This document shows positions 36,011 through 48,322 of a stretch of 64,000 bases of DNA, piece by piece. Every line of letters starts with the position of its first letter. The stretch's first letter is position 1. The position numbers and the translations under genes are program-made. Source of the stretch: Branchiostoma floridae (Eukaryota; Chordata; Leptocardii; Amphioxiformes; Branchiostomatidae). The stretch spans positions 62,001 to 126,000 of the forward strand of contig NW_023365738.1 in the NCBI RefSeq assembly GCF_000003815.2, written 5' to 3'. The notes under the pieces are model-generated. The model saw only the letters and a list, made by a program, of their open reading frames with translations. It did no database searches and had not been told where the DNA came from.

Positions 36011-37013
36011 TTACAATACTGGCTTGCGTTCTGAATGTCAGTTTTGATAAATTGGTTTAATTTTGCGAATGAAGTAGAGTGGCTTTTACCTTCAATATCC
36101 TGAAAATCTTGAAATTTTGTAATTAGTCCCTGTAAGGAGACGATGTAACAGCTTGACGAACACGTGGATACTTATAGTCAAATAGTCAAAACATATTAAA
36201 CATAAGGTAATAAGGATAGCGGTGACATTACATATGTCTTTGACGCATATATTCCGTACACATAAGTCTGAGTGTTCTAAAACTTCCAGAAGCTTGGTAA
36301 GAGCCAGAGGAGACTGTCAGCAGCAAAATCTGCAAGCAGGTGAGTTGAGCAATCCAATTGTAATAGCTTCGTAAAATGCATGTTCCTACTTTATGTGGTT
36401 TAACCGTACTGCTATATAGTACAGTACTGTTACAATCATATGAGGTTTACTGCGTACATGGAGAAATGTTCGCCACGGCCGCTTCACCGCGAGCTTAAAA
36501 CTACCGCCAACAGTTTTTTCATGGCAGTAAGAGACTACCGTGCATGGTGCTTCTGCGAACTTCAAACCACTGAAAACAGTCCTTTTTCCTGCTACCGCGA
36601 AATTAAGATACCGCGATTTATTTTATTTTCAGTATACAAGCTGAATAAAATACAAGCAGATGGAAGTAGAAATAAATTTCTCATCCCTTAGCGAAATTTG
36701 ATCGAAACACTTTGACTTATACCTAATGAAAATTGTTCGCCTTTTTTGTTATAGTTACTGTATTTGTTCATAGTTACTGTATTTGCTCATTTAGCTAATA
36801 AAAGGACAACTCTAAAGATGAGTGAGTATCAATATGTTTCAGCTTTTTTTTTAAAATTTGTCCATAATGTTACCCAGGTGTAATTCTAAATCTCATATTT
36901 GATTCGTAGTGAAATCAAGGGAGAGCCTAGCACTACATTGCAATGTGACTCCTATGTACCGATAATAATGTTATGCCTTACAATATTTTCACCCTAGTGC
37001 ACAGATCACAAAC

Positions 37014-37930
37014 ATGACAGGTACTCGCATCCTTGGGTTGACGCTCGTGTATCTGTTGGTCGGACAGGGTGTGCATTGTGGCCTGCCAAGATCCAGAGGA
37101 GAGAAATACCTAGCGGGTGAGCTGGAAAACAAATAGTGTAATTGTTACGGCTTTCAGACATACATACATCCACATACATATTCATACTTGATTCTAACAA
37201 GTTGAAGCATTCACATAGTTTTGCTTCCATAGTGTTCTATTTTTCATCAGTTCAATAGTTTCAGACGGGAAGGATATTTGATCTGATGTTGGTTTGTCTG
37301 TAAACTGCAGTACAGTCGAAAACTAGTCGTATCCAGGATCAGTGGACCAAGGAAGTCTTAAGTTTTGTTTTACATATACTTACGTTATACATATGTAGAA
37401 GGGGTACTGGTTCACGATTTTCAACTTTGAATACCAAGGTTGTGTCATGCCGGAAAAGGGGCGAAAACTAAATTCAACGACAAACTCTCTTTCCCGACAA
37501 TTATAAAGCCTTAGCTAAAGTCAACGTTAAAGAAAATTGGGAACGAGTGCGTACAGGTGCCCTTCAAAAAGAAAAAAAAATATAAAACCAGCCCTGATAA
37601 GAAGTCTGCAAAGGAGGCTACTATTGTGCTAGAAAATCTTTCTACTGGGGCAATGTCTCGAAGATAATGACATACTTCATGGGATAGGTAGACGAAAGAG
37701 AATTGGGCTTCGTAACAATAAAATCTACAATCGTCCTGATTTTTTCTACCACAGGTAAGCTCTGCGAGAACCTGCCAGACGGCACCTTCCGCCCCCACCC
37801 GTACGACTGCTCCATGTACGTGCAGTGTTACCAAACGGGACTTGACATGGTGTTCGGCTGTCCCCCGGGAACCCGCTGGAGCCAGGAACTACTGACCTGT
37901 GCCAGCTCGGATCTGGTCATTTGTGACTAG
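37014..37930 (+). CDS. P2: small secreted chitin-binding (CBM14) protein, 92 aa
   Basis: Two coding exons. 37014-37116 encodes a signal peptide (MTGTRILGLTLVYLLVGQG) closely related to that of P1 and P3. 37755-37930 encodes one peritrophin-A/CBM14 domain: LCENLPDGTFRPHPYDC, MYVQC, FGCPPGTRW, LLTC, VICD, stop TAG. All six conserved cysteines are present, with the aromatic positions typical of chitin contact. The joint is phase 1 (GTGAGC donor, CCACAG acceptor). A GTAGGT donor follows the stop by five bases and leads to a 3' UTR exon at 38430. The family binds chitin extracellularly. The domain is unlike its neighbours, while both gene ends match them. Confidence 0.88.
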
Positions 37931-38429
37931 TCAGGGTAGGTGTGCGAAACAGTGTTTCTGTAATTTTTGCAAAGAGGTAAAACTTTATGCTCTTGTAGTA
38001 ACAAGATTTTTAAGCTCTTCAAATTTCTATTGCGTAAGAAACATGCGCTTTCACAATGAATTATTGCCAAAGCAGCGTCAAGGATACTGTACATATAACA
38101 ATTCAACATTTTCCAAAATCTTTAGATAGTTTAAATAGTAAGCAAGACCCGTTTAAATAGACAATAGTCATTTTACAGCAGGATGTTCTAGAACTTTAAA
38201 CATTAGATTTGCCATATGTCAAAATCTGAAAATCGTTGTTTCCTAATATCGTTTTTTTTTCTCATGACTGAATATTTGCATAACCTGACGAAGTGAAATC
38301 AATTTAATAATCTTCTTTCATTGTTCTAGACTCATTTTTCTTGACTCCATCATCTGCCTGTTATGACATGATGGTGATAAATACGTGTTGTGTTGTTTTC
38401 ATTAATGATATTGTTTTGATTTATTACAG

Positions 38430-38625
38430 AGACTAACAGACAAACAATACGGACGAACCCAAAACCCAGATGGACGCACGAGAAAAGCACCTATCTGCAT
38501 CTTAGCTCATCTTTCAGCACTAGTACAAAGATGCAACGCTACAAAGGCAACCACAAGAAACTGCTACAGCTCGCTTGCTTGTTTCCCCGTCAAATGCTAA
38601 TAAAGGGCTTAACTTCAAAATCTCA
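38430..38625 (+). other. P2 3' UTR exon with polyadenylation signal
   Basis: Acceptor TTATTACAG ends at 38429. The exon closely matches P1 33567-33760, and AATAAA is at 38599-38604. It follows the CBM14 stop codon. This shared 3' end is the second half of the evidence that P2 is a domain-swapped relative of P1. Confidence 0.65.
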
Positions 38626-39599
38626 AATCTTTTCCTCGTGTCATCATTGTTTTACTATTATGTTTGACGCTATCAGTTCAAAACAGGTAATAAACGTGTA
38701 TTAGCCTAGAAATGACAGTTCTGCATTGAACTACGTATACGTGTATTTAAAGCTGATTGAGCAAACTCAAAGTACTATTCCCCACCGTTTACTTTAGTTT
38801 GCCTACTTAACCCTCTACCTTTATGGAGAATTTGGTAATTAAACATCTTTAACCATGGGCACTTAAATATATTTCATTCGGGTTTCGAGACCTCGGTCTT
38901 ATCTCAGCTATACCACTATGTTGTTGATCATGAGATTGGCTGTCTTACGATTGGATTTTCAAATTCAGATTGTATATACTGCAAATCATACATGATTCAG
39001 AACGTATCATCGTTAGGATGTTACAACAAATTGAACACTAATTGACAGAAAATTGAAGGGACACAAGCCATGTTTCTAATAATACCAAGTTGTCATCAAA
39101 TAATAACATGACCGTGAATCTCATGAATCTACAAGCTTTATTGACTTGAAACCGTTATGCAATTATGTTTGATACAAATGATTTTCATGTCTCACAAGGG
39201 ATGAAAGGAAAAGTAAATGAGTATACTAAGTACCGAAAAGATTTAATTGAATAAAATAAAAATATGATATTCTTCTTTAGCTAAATGGCATTAGTTTCAA
39301 AAATATAGAATAATAGTCTTAATTATGAGTTTTGGTGATAAATGATTATGATTCTTTTAATCTTGGTTATGATTCTTAATCGATGGTTTGTCGTATAGAA
39401 TACGATTTTATTTTGTCGAAGTGATCAATGCATTCTCTGGGGAGGCAAGAGAAAAATCATTTTATTAAGACACCTGTTAAAGAGAGGAATATCAAAGAGG
39501 CAAAAATTATGCTAAGCATCATATCATAAATTACGTTGCCTGACATGAAATTGATAGAATTCTTGAACACGAAGCAACTAAAGGATTGAATATCTTTTA

Positions 39600-40490
39600 A
39601 TCATTTTCTCCAAACTATTGTAGAATGCATGGTGATATGTCAGGATCCAGAAGTTTGCAATACAAAAGATTATGAATGTTTTTTTTTATAACATGACATT
39701 TCATCCTGTATGTTAGCATACAGCTACTACCATCTTAGTATGCAATATATTTCAACCTTTGAGCATTGTTTACAAATCTATTGTAGACATGTAGCCATAT
39801 CACATAGTCAGGATGTTTGAAATACGAAAGGTTAAAAAATGTTTTATAATCTGTACCTACGTCCTGGGTATCCTTGCCGTCGTTGAATTCAATAAAACCT
39901 AATCTTTGGGCAGTGTTTACAAACCTATTGTGGAATTTGTAACGATATAACAGATCCAGATGTTTGTAATACAAAAGGTTACGAATGCTTTTAAGATAAT
40001 ATGTACCTGTCTTGACTTTTGGGTACGACTTGGTATACCTTGGTATCCTATTAAACAATAGAATTCGACCATTAAGCGGTATCTACAAACATATTGTGTA
40101 ATGTGTAATTATCATAATGGTGTTACAGGTTCCAGATACTTGCAATACAAAAGGTAACAAATGGTTTTATGACATTTCCCTATCTCCCGGGTATCAAGAA
40201 TGGGACGCTTCTAGCGTTTCTTGTGTTCAATAAAATCTAACCTTTAAGCGTTATTTACAAACGTGTTGTGGAACTTGTACCAATATGACAGAATCCAGAT
40301 GTTTGCAATACAAAAATGTTACAAATGTTATAATAATACGTACCTACGTCTTGACTCTTGAGTATCAAGTGTTGCCGTCCCGGCATCCTATTTCATATTG
40401 GCATTCTACCTTTCAGCAGTGTTTGCAAACCTCTTCTAGAATGTGTAACGATATGAAAAGATACTTGAGATGTTTGAAATAGAAAATATT
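39600..40490 (+). repeat. Degenerate tandem array C, ~160-bp units, upstream of P3
   Basis: Same unit as arrays A and B. Its last units (40285-40490) are nearly identical to 24531-24735 of array A, and the match continues into the P3 5' UTR exon. The 65-codon open frames in both copies are artefacts of this identity. Confidence 0.85.
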
Positions 40491-41343
40491 ATAATGTTCC
40501 ACAATCAGAGGGCGTACGCCATGGATGTCCGTTTTGATAAATTGCTTTAATTTTGCAAAGGATGCAGAGTGCCTTTTACCTTTCATATCCTGAACATCTT
40601 GAAATGTTTTACCAGCCCCAATGAGGACACGAGGAAAGTAACAACTCTTCAAGATATCAGAACACATAAGGTATTACAGTTAGCGGTGATCTTTGACGCA
40701 TGTCCAAGTTTATAACAGTGTGACCATTCGACCAACTTTTGGAGGCTGGATAAGACATTGTCAGCAGTCAAGTCTACAAGCAGGTAAGTTGAGCAATCCT
40801 TTGTTGTAACAGTTCCACAAAATGTATGCTAATACAGTAACTCAGCATTGTCATATCCTATCGCACCATCTCCTAACCCAACAGCGGGCTGCCTCGTTGG
40901 CCCCTCTTAGTTCACTGTCGGCGTGGCCGAGTTCACAGTTTTGTCCGCATGCATAGACAGGCTGCACTTGTAGACTTGACCCATTTCAACATTTGTACCA
41001 TTTCAACATTTTCCCCATTTCTGCAGTAACTGCATACAGTCTGTCTACCAGAACGCCATAAACAACATTCCCTTATATAATTGTCACTTCACAGACGGTT
41101 AACAGTTGCAAATTAAAATTCTTAGTGAGTAGAAAACTTTAATAGCGTTATTTTAAAAAATTATGACATAGCTGTGTGACATTGTTCCTGACATCTTTTT
41201 CTTATATGTTTTTAATGGGATAATGTCAAATAATGAGGAATTATCAACATGTTTCGATTTCTGATGTATCATTGTTTCTGAATATGTATCCATAACAACA
41301 TTATAGTTTACAACATTTTCATCCCAGTTCACAGAACACAAAC

Positions 41344-44300
41344 ATGACTGGCACTTTCATCCTTGGGTTGAAGCTTGTCCTTTTGCTGTCCTGGCAGTGT
41401 GTCTATTGCGACCATGTTCTCAAGGGAGCCGGAGAGATATGCCAAGCGGGTAAGTTCAGCAACATACAATACTTAAACCATGTAATGCTTACAGAATTCA
41501 GTCCGATTGTAAATGTTCTGAGCTAGTCTAGTAGATTTTTTATTACGATCTCATCGCAGTAATTGATGGTAAACGTGGTATTTTGATGATTTTTTTTAGT
41601 CGACAGCCTATTGAACATACGCGTTTTTTGCTAACGTTTCAAATACGTTATCCATAGCCTGATTAAATCTCGCTTATAGCAGCCCGCCAAACATCCGCAG
41701 GCCCCCTATCAGCTTGATAAAGAATAGTCCTTAGTCAAGGGAACTGGGTTTTCCATATATGGATAATGTATGTAATTGTCATGAGCCCACCAGGGCCTGG
41801 CTTTTGGTTGCTATGGACTGGGTTGGGTTGCTATCTGCTATCTGTAGTTGATCTCTCTGATCTGTGCCACATGTACTGATGGTAGGAACAACCAACTATG
41901 TATGCATAGTTCTACTATTATAAAATGATGTCTTTTTTTAGCAACCGCTACACCGAAGAACTAATGTGAAAATTACCATTCAATACATAGAATAGCATTC
42001 CTTTAGATAAATGTGCCTGTGGCATAACTTTTGATGTGCCCAATCATTATAGGAGGGACATATCATGGTTCTGAGAAGTTTGACCAAGGAGGTTGACAGG
42101 CTTCAAGTGTCACAACATCATGGCGGGCAAGGACTGCAACTTTGAATTCAGACAAGTGAACAGAGAGGAAGTGTACCAACTCCTACTGGCCCTGCCAGAA
42201 GGAAAAGCAGCTGGACTGGATAACATGGACAATAAGCTACTGAGAATTGCAGCAGAGCATGTTTCTACTCCCCTCTGTTACATTATTAATTTATCATTTG
42301 TAACCTGAGTCTATCCAAGTGNNNNNNNNNNNNNNNNNNNNNNNNNNNNNNNNNNNNNNNNNNNNNNNNNNNNNNNNNNNNNNNNNNNNNNNNNNNNNNN
42401 NNNNNNNNNNNNNNNNNNNNNACTAGTAAGATAATGGAACGTATTGTTTGCAAACAAGTGTCAGACTATTTCTCGAAGAATTCACTTATGTCTGAGAATC
42501 AGCATGCATACAGGAAGAACCATTCAACCTGTACTGCACTGCTGCACATGGTAGATGATTGGTACCACAGTATAGATCAGGGGAAACTGGTAGGCGCCAT
42601 CTTCCTCGATTTCTCTGCAGCTTTCGACCTTGTTGATCACAACTGTCTACTTTCGAAATTAGCATGTTATGGCTTTGATGAATCTACCACCAAATGGATG
42701 GCAAGTTACCTGACGGGAAGAGAACAATGTGTTCACATCAATGGAACAAACTCTTCCTTTAAGGAACTGCCTTGCGGTGTGCCCCAGGGGAGCCGTTTAG
42801 GGCCCCTTCTTTTTACCATTTATACTAATGATCTACCGCTTGCCATCACTCAGGCCACAGCGGATATGTATGCTGATGACACATCAGCCTACATATGCGC
42901 TCCTTCTATTGAAACTATCTCACATAATCTACAGACAGAGGTAAACAACATCTGTAGCTGGGTTAAAGTGAACCGGCTTTTCTTGAACACTTCAAAAACA
43001 AAATGTATTGTACTGGGGAGCAAGCCCAAAATGTCTGCTAAACCCAAACTCACATTAACTGCAAATGGTAAGGTTATCGAACAGGTCTCAGAGGTAAAAC
43101 TACTTGGTTCGACAGTAGATGAGTGCCTTACCTGGAATACTCACACAAAATTAACATCTAAGAAAATGGCTAGATCACTGGGGATGATCAAAAGATGCGC
43201 ATACCTTATGGATCAAACATTGTTAAAAATTGTAATAGAATGCCTTGTACTATCACACATCGATTATTGCAGCCCAGTTTGGTCATGCACAACTAAAACT
43301 AACATAAACCTTCTGCAACGAATGCAGAACAAGGCAACTCGTCTGTTTCAGTCGAAGCCACAGTGGAAACCTGTGCACACGAGATTGTCAATAAACACCA
43401 TGACAACATTTAAAAGGATAACACTCACAAACGAACCTATTTGTATCAGTAGGCAACTGCGTTCGGTCAACAACTTGCATAGTTACAGAACCCGTTTTGC
43501 TGCTAAACAATCTTTTCTGTTAGAGAAACCTAGAACTAACGCACTGATGAAGTGTTTCATGTACAGGGCTGTCAGAGTGTGGAATAACCTTCCAATTGTC
43601 ATGCAATCCACACAATCCCTGAGAGTGTTTAAGGATGGTTTGCACAAATACTTCCACCAGTAGTTACAAGCACTGTGCGACAGGATTGTCAATTTTTAAA
43701 TTATGTATATTGTAAATATGTTATTGATTTAGATGTGTTTGTGACTTGTCTAGTTGCCAACCATGTTTGTATAATGTATTGTCTCTGTGAATGAATACCA
43801 GGAAGACTAGCGGTGGACCCTAGGGTCCACCGCTAATGGTTATTCTAATAAAGTTTCAAAGTTTCAAAGTTTCACAACAACATGGCATTTTTGTGAACCA
43901 ACTGTTTTTCTGCAGTTGTCTACCCATATAGATTTTAAAAAAAATGTACTTCGTTGCTGGCCACATAAAATCTCACCACCAGGCAAAATAATAGTTCCAG
44001 GAAAGTCTGCGCTCCAAGATTCCTTCAAGGTTCTTGAAATCCCCACAAGATGTTGTTTTCCCAACACAAACATGCCTCTGCCCCCATGGGTCCTTCACAG
44101 ACAATGGGAGAGGCAACTAGCCCGCCCACCGTCTGGGTGGTGGAGACATGCTAATATACCGGTTTCCACGGTAATGGGGGCTTGACCAAAATCCTGGCTT
44201 GCCATTGGTGTTGGTATTTTCTACAACAGTTCCCCCAGCTTATAGCTAGTGGAGCACAAACTCCGCGGGGAGGGGCCAGTTAGAGACCTGGACAGCGGGA

Positions 44301-47300
44301 GTTTGTGTTACACAGACTACGTTATCCAACTTTATTTTATTACCGGAGTGCCATTTTCATGTGTAGGATATAAAAACCCTCTCCGACAAGATCTCTTCAG
44401 TGCCATTGTCTAAAACTAGTGGATGCTAAATGAAACGTCTGACCGTTTCCAAAATCTTATCCAGTTGCATGAGTATCTGCTTTATGGCGCATCTTACTAC
44501 CTGGATGTCTAACCTGCATCGACGTAGACACACATACACTAGACATAGCCTACTCGGCAAAAATTGATAGGTATCAATCCTCTCTTTTTAAATGTTTAGA
44601 CATCGACGAGTGTTCCTGTAACAACGGTGGTTGTGACCATTACTGCCACAACACCCATGGCAGCTACTTCTGTTACTGCCGGCCAGGGTATCAGCTGTCG
44701 GGGACATCGCATTGTGTCGGTGAGTAGAGTAAAATTCTATGCATATGCTAGTATAGCAGAACACAAGATATAAAATTCAAATCATTATTCACATGACGGA
44801 TGTCACGTTGATATTTGGCCCTTAAGTGAGCTAAAACTGGATAAAAATCACCTTCCTTTTTACATGTACGTAGTTCACATAGAAACGCATAAACAAAAAG
44901 GCAGGCACCGAAAACATGTTCTTGTTAAAGAAAACGTATCACCCTGTCGGATAAAGATTGAGCTATATCCGCAAGTTTACAATGTACAAACAAGTGGACA
45001 CGCACAAACACAGATATATACCACGCTCCTTCACAGCGTCGTAATAAATTGTCTTGTTCCACTGAATATGCGTGTGCGAGTCTTTTATGCAATTCACTTT
45101 TTGGCCGCATGAGGGCTACTAGCGGTTTGTTCGCAAAGACAGCCCTGGGACAGAGAACGTATTTTTCTGCGCGAAGCATGCTGGGAGGGCGGTAGTATCC
45201 TGGGGACGTGAATGTTGTGTGGCCAAACTCGCTGCCGTAGCAGGGGATCCGCCAGCGATTCGGCATGCAAATTGATGGTTGTAGTATGTAGGTCAGGGCC
45301 TAAAACTTTAAGATTTTTTTCTTGGAAAAATGGGTAGAAATTCTGGCAGTTTTGAGGTCAATGTGACTGGGGAGGGTTTCTACTTTCTGATTATGGCCAA
45401 AAAGCTGAGTTTTTGTGGTTATCAGGGGATATGAAGTTGGGACTATTTCCTTGTTGTGTAAGGCTCTGTTCCCTTGGTGGTTATGCGTTTGAGGGGGTGA
45501 TAGGGTTTGGGGGTATTTTTCTGCAAATTATGCCGTATGATTTCTAATGAAAGTGGTATTTTATCACAGCTGAGATGATGGGCTTTCATATGAGGGTAAG
45601 TTTGTATGCCAGTAATGTCAGAAAGGTGAGTTATTGGCACTGTCTTTCTGTGCCTTTATGTACACTTTTCAATGTGCCAGGGCTTGGCTGGCGTCTCCCA
45701 TAGCAAACCCCCTTCCGTGACATAAGTCCCCTCTCGGCAATCTAGAAGGGTAATCTAACACCCTCGCAGCGCCACCAAATTAGGTACATTTTAAAGTTCC
45801 CTTTGATATAACGTATCACCATTGTGGCAACATTTTACCCCCGAAATAGTAAACTTTCGTCTTGTTTTCGCCTCGGTAACTGTGGAAAATACTAGCTAAC
45901 TAGGGTACAGTCTCACGTTGTATAGAGACGCACACAAGAGTCACACAACTTACGATTTGCTAAGATAATTGAGACAAACACAAAACAAAAGAAAATGACA
46001 GCTGTGGATTCCATATAGTTTTATTTGTGTATTGGTTGAGCCCACAATCTAAACCTATGGCTTCTTCGCGGCGCTGGGTACGAGCGTGGGTATATATAAG
46101 TCTTTATCCATACAAGTGGGATCTGTACCTCTTTTTCTAACATGTCTTTTTCTAACATGTATCATATTATGTTTGTGTCTTATAGATATTAAGCTTAGGC
46201 CTACTCGGTCTGGGCGCATAAAGCACCACACACGTTGATAAAATCTTACTCATGCATTCTCATGCATTCATCCATTTGATCATTCATAATTTTTCCCAAA
46301 AATTGTTTTCCCATCTCTCATTCTCACAAATATGTATCTTTAGTACCTGTGATAATAGCTATGGAATCCGATGTAGACCACTGCTTCCCAGGAGCCTGCG
46401 AAAACGGCGGCACCTGTATCTATGGCCTCGACACCTTCACCTGCATGTGCCAACCTGGCTTCAAGGGAGAGAGATGCCAAACGGGTGAGTTCAACAACAC
46501 TTAAAAATTCATCATGTAATGCTTACGGCTTTCAGTCCACCAGTCAATGGTATAATTGCTGGGACAACTAGTAACGTTACTACAAAAACAAATGATGAAT
46601 AAACAAAGAGCGTGGTAGACTGTAGCCGTGAAGACATTGTCCAACTTTCAAGAACAGAGTGTTAAAGCTTTATAATCATTCTTCCTGTTTTACCGCATGC
46701 AGCCCATGGGACATACATATAGTTTTGTTACCTTTAAATACACTTTATACAACTTCATGCCGTTGCATGAGTGTCTTTTTCATACTTGATTAACTCTTTG
46801 CTATCCACGTCATAGCATTTGCGACTTAATTTTTCGGTCCAATATCGTTGCAACGAATTGTTTTTGTTTGTTTGTTTTAATTTGACGGTTCCTCGGCCAG
46901 ACATTGCAAAAATGCCAATTTCATAATTTTCACTTTGTCAGTAGTTCAACCAATCGGTATAGCATATATGTAATAGAAAAAAATCACATATCACGACACT
47001 CGTCGGAAAATATAGATAAAGAACCAGTTATATCGTCTAATTTTATCATATTAAACAATTATCTAGAAGCAGATCCTGCATAGCATAATGAGCCGGCCGG
47101 CATCCGGGTGTGCATTTTTACATTTTTATACAAATATACGAGTGGCTTCTAAATGAATTATCTTGCCAAAGGTAAAAGGTATGCCAGCAGCAAAAAGAAG
47201 AGAATTCATAAAACATAACGCATAACAACATTATTGTTTTTTACCTATAGCTCCCTGCAGTGAAGATTACGATCCACCCATGAATGGCGCCGTTGCCTGT

Positions 47301-48243
47301 GCGCTGACGGACGACACGACAGGGGCCATGTTCTGTACTGTCTTCTGTCAGGGTGACAAGGAGTTTGCCATAGAACCTGCCCAGGCGTACTCGTGCCGGG
47401 CCGATGGGGAGTGGTTCGCTGACTCCGATCTTGTGGTGGGTCAGGGTAGTCCTTGGCCAGACTGTACAGGTGCGATTTCAAAAGCTATTTTTTACGCCAA
47501 AAACGATCAGCTCTTATCCTCTCTTGCCATTAGCAGACACCAATACAATCATAGATTCTATACAACGATGATACATGTATGGACCTTTCTAAAAAATGCC
47601 ATTATTAACAACACTTCATTGCTTAGAACATTATGGCACTGGCATCCCTGTGTGAACATGGCTTATCATTTTATACGAAAGTGATAGCGATTTGGTGTCA
47701 AATGGTCGAGCGGGTAGGCTAGCGAATAAGGGATCGCGAGGTCCAGGGTTCGATTCTCGGTTGTCACTGGAAAAGGCACTTCACACGTCGTCTTTCCCCA
47801 AGCCACCCATGTGTAAAGATGACCATGGTTATATGACTTCGGTTGGGGAGGGGTAGAAAAGGGATGGGGTCCACCTTCTAAATTGAATACTGGTACTTTT
47901 TATTGAAACGTATATATAGGACATGTTGATTTGCTGGTGTATTGTTATGTATTATAATGTCTTCCTCTTTCAGTGTATGCTGGATATAGTTCATGCACCC
48001 GATTCTCATAATGGAATAAAAATAAACATCGCCTTTGTTTCGGATTTTAACGCAGGAAGGTACCGTCCCGGACGACCCCACTTTGTCGGAGACGTCCACT
48101 ACTTCTACGGCAATGACTGTCACAGCAGCGCAGCCGAAATCATCTCCAACTTCCAACAGCTCTTCAATCAGCTGGTGTCCTCCCAACCAGGAGAGACAAG
48201 CACAGTCCGCCAACTGGTGGTGGAGTGTGGAGGGACGGCTTGA
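41344..48243 (+). CDS. P3: secreted EGF-EGF-CCP-Y protein (252 aa), paralogue of P1
   Basis: Five coding exons: 41344-41449 (signal peptide), 44600-44719 (EGF, seven cysteines), 46359-46484 (EGF, 12 bp longer at its start than P1), 47251-47469 (six-cysteine CCP-like) and 48056-48243 (module Y, stop TGA). The exons sum to 759 bp with no frame break. All joints are phase 1. The stop is followed 14 bases later by a GTGAGT donor at 48258, but I cannot find the expected 3' UTR exon downstream. It may have been lost or replaced. Intron 1 carries a 2.66-kb insertion with LINE sequence. The CCP exon differs from P1 at roughly 13 of 73 residues by eye. Extracellular; function unknown. Confidence 0.82.
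42093..43663 (+). pseudogene. LINE reverse transcriptase, 5'-truncated and interrupted
   Basis: 42093-42308 matches the start of a reverse-transcriptase domain ([16 protein letters not shown]) and then stops before a 100-N gap. From 42434 the frame is open to 43663: [51 protein letters not shown] (catalytic), then thumb and C-terminal motifs ending [16 protein letters not shown]. The endonuclease is absent, so the copy is non-autonomous. This is CR1/L2-group LINE coding by motif; the exact clade is unsure. Confidence 0.85.
42322..42421. other. Assembly gap (100 N) inside LINE fragment
   Basis: Exactly 100 Ns inside the reverse-transcriptase region. The missing part should encode the NYRPIS-type motif. 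Confidence 0.95.
43808..43883 (+). repeat. LINE 3' end: 28-bp perfect palindrome, AATAAA and GTTTCAAA tail
   Basis: TAGCGGTGGACCCT followed by its exact inverse complement (43808-43835), then AATAAA at 43847-43852, then GTTTCAAA repeated tandemly (43853-43868, with a partial third unit). A terminal hairpin and short tandem 3' repeat instead of poly(A) are CR1/L2-type features. The hairpin may be the template recognition structure for the reverse transcriptase. Confidence 0.8.
47685..47880 (+). mobile_element. tRNA-derived SINE (copy 3) in P3 intron 4
   Basis: B-box GGTTCGATTC (47747-47756), then the GGAAAAGGCACTTCACACG and CACCCATGTGTAAA body. It is orthologous in position to the P1 copy at 31735-31920. 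Confidence 0.8.
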
Positions 48244-48322
48244 CAGGGCCATTCGAGGTGAGTAGTTTTTCTTATTTCTGGTTTATTTAGCCAAGGTGGC
48301 CAATCTCAGTGGAAAACAATGC

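Larger units (their letters stand above)
41655..44317 (+). mobile_element. 2.66-kb insertion in P3 intron 1 with 11-bp target duplication
   Basis: TACGTTATCCA occurs at 41644-41654 and 44318-44328. The P1 intron has it once (~25670), followed by the same ACTTTATTTTATTACCG sequence: an empty site. The insert includes a CR1/L2-type LINE fragment (to ~43883) and ~430 bp of unassigned flanking sequence, plus a 100-N gap. The ends are not inverted repeats. The long duplication fits a retrotransposition-type event. Confidence 0.75.
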
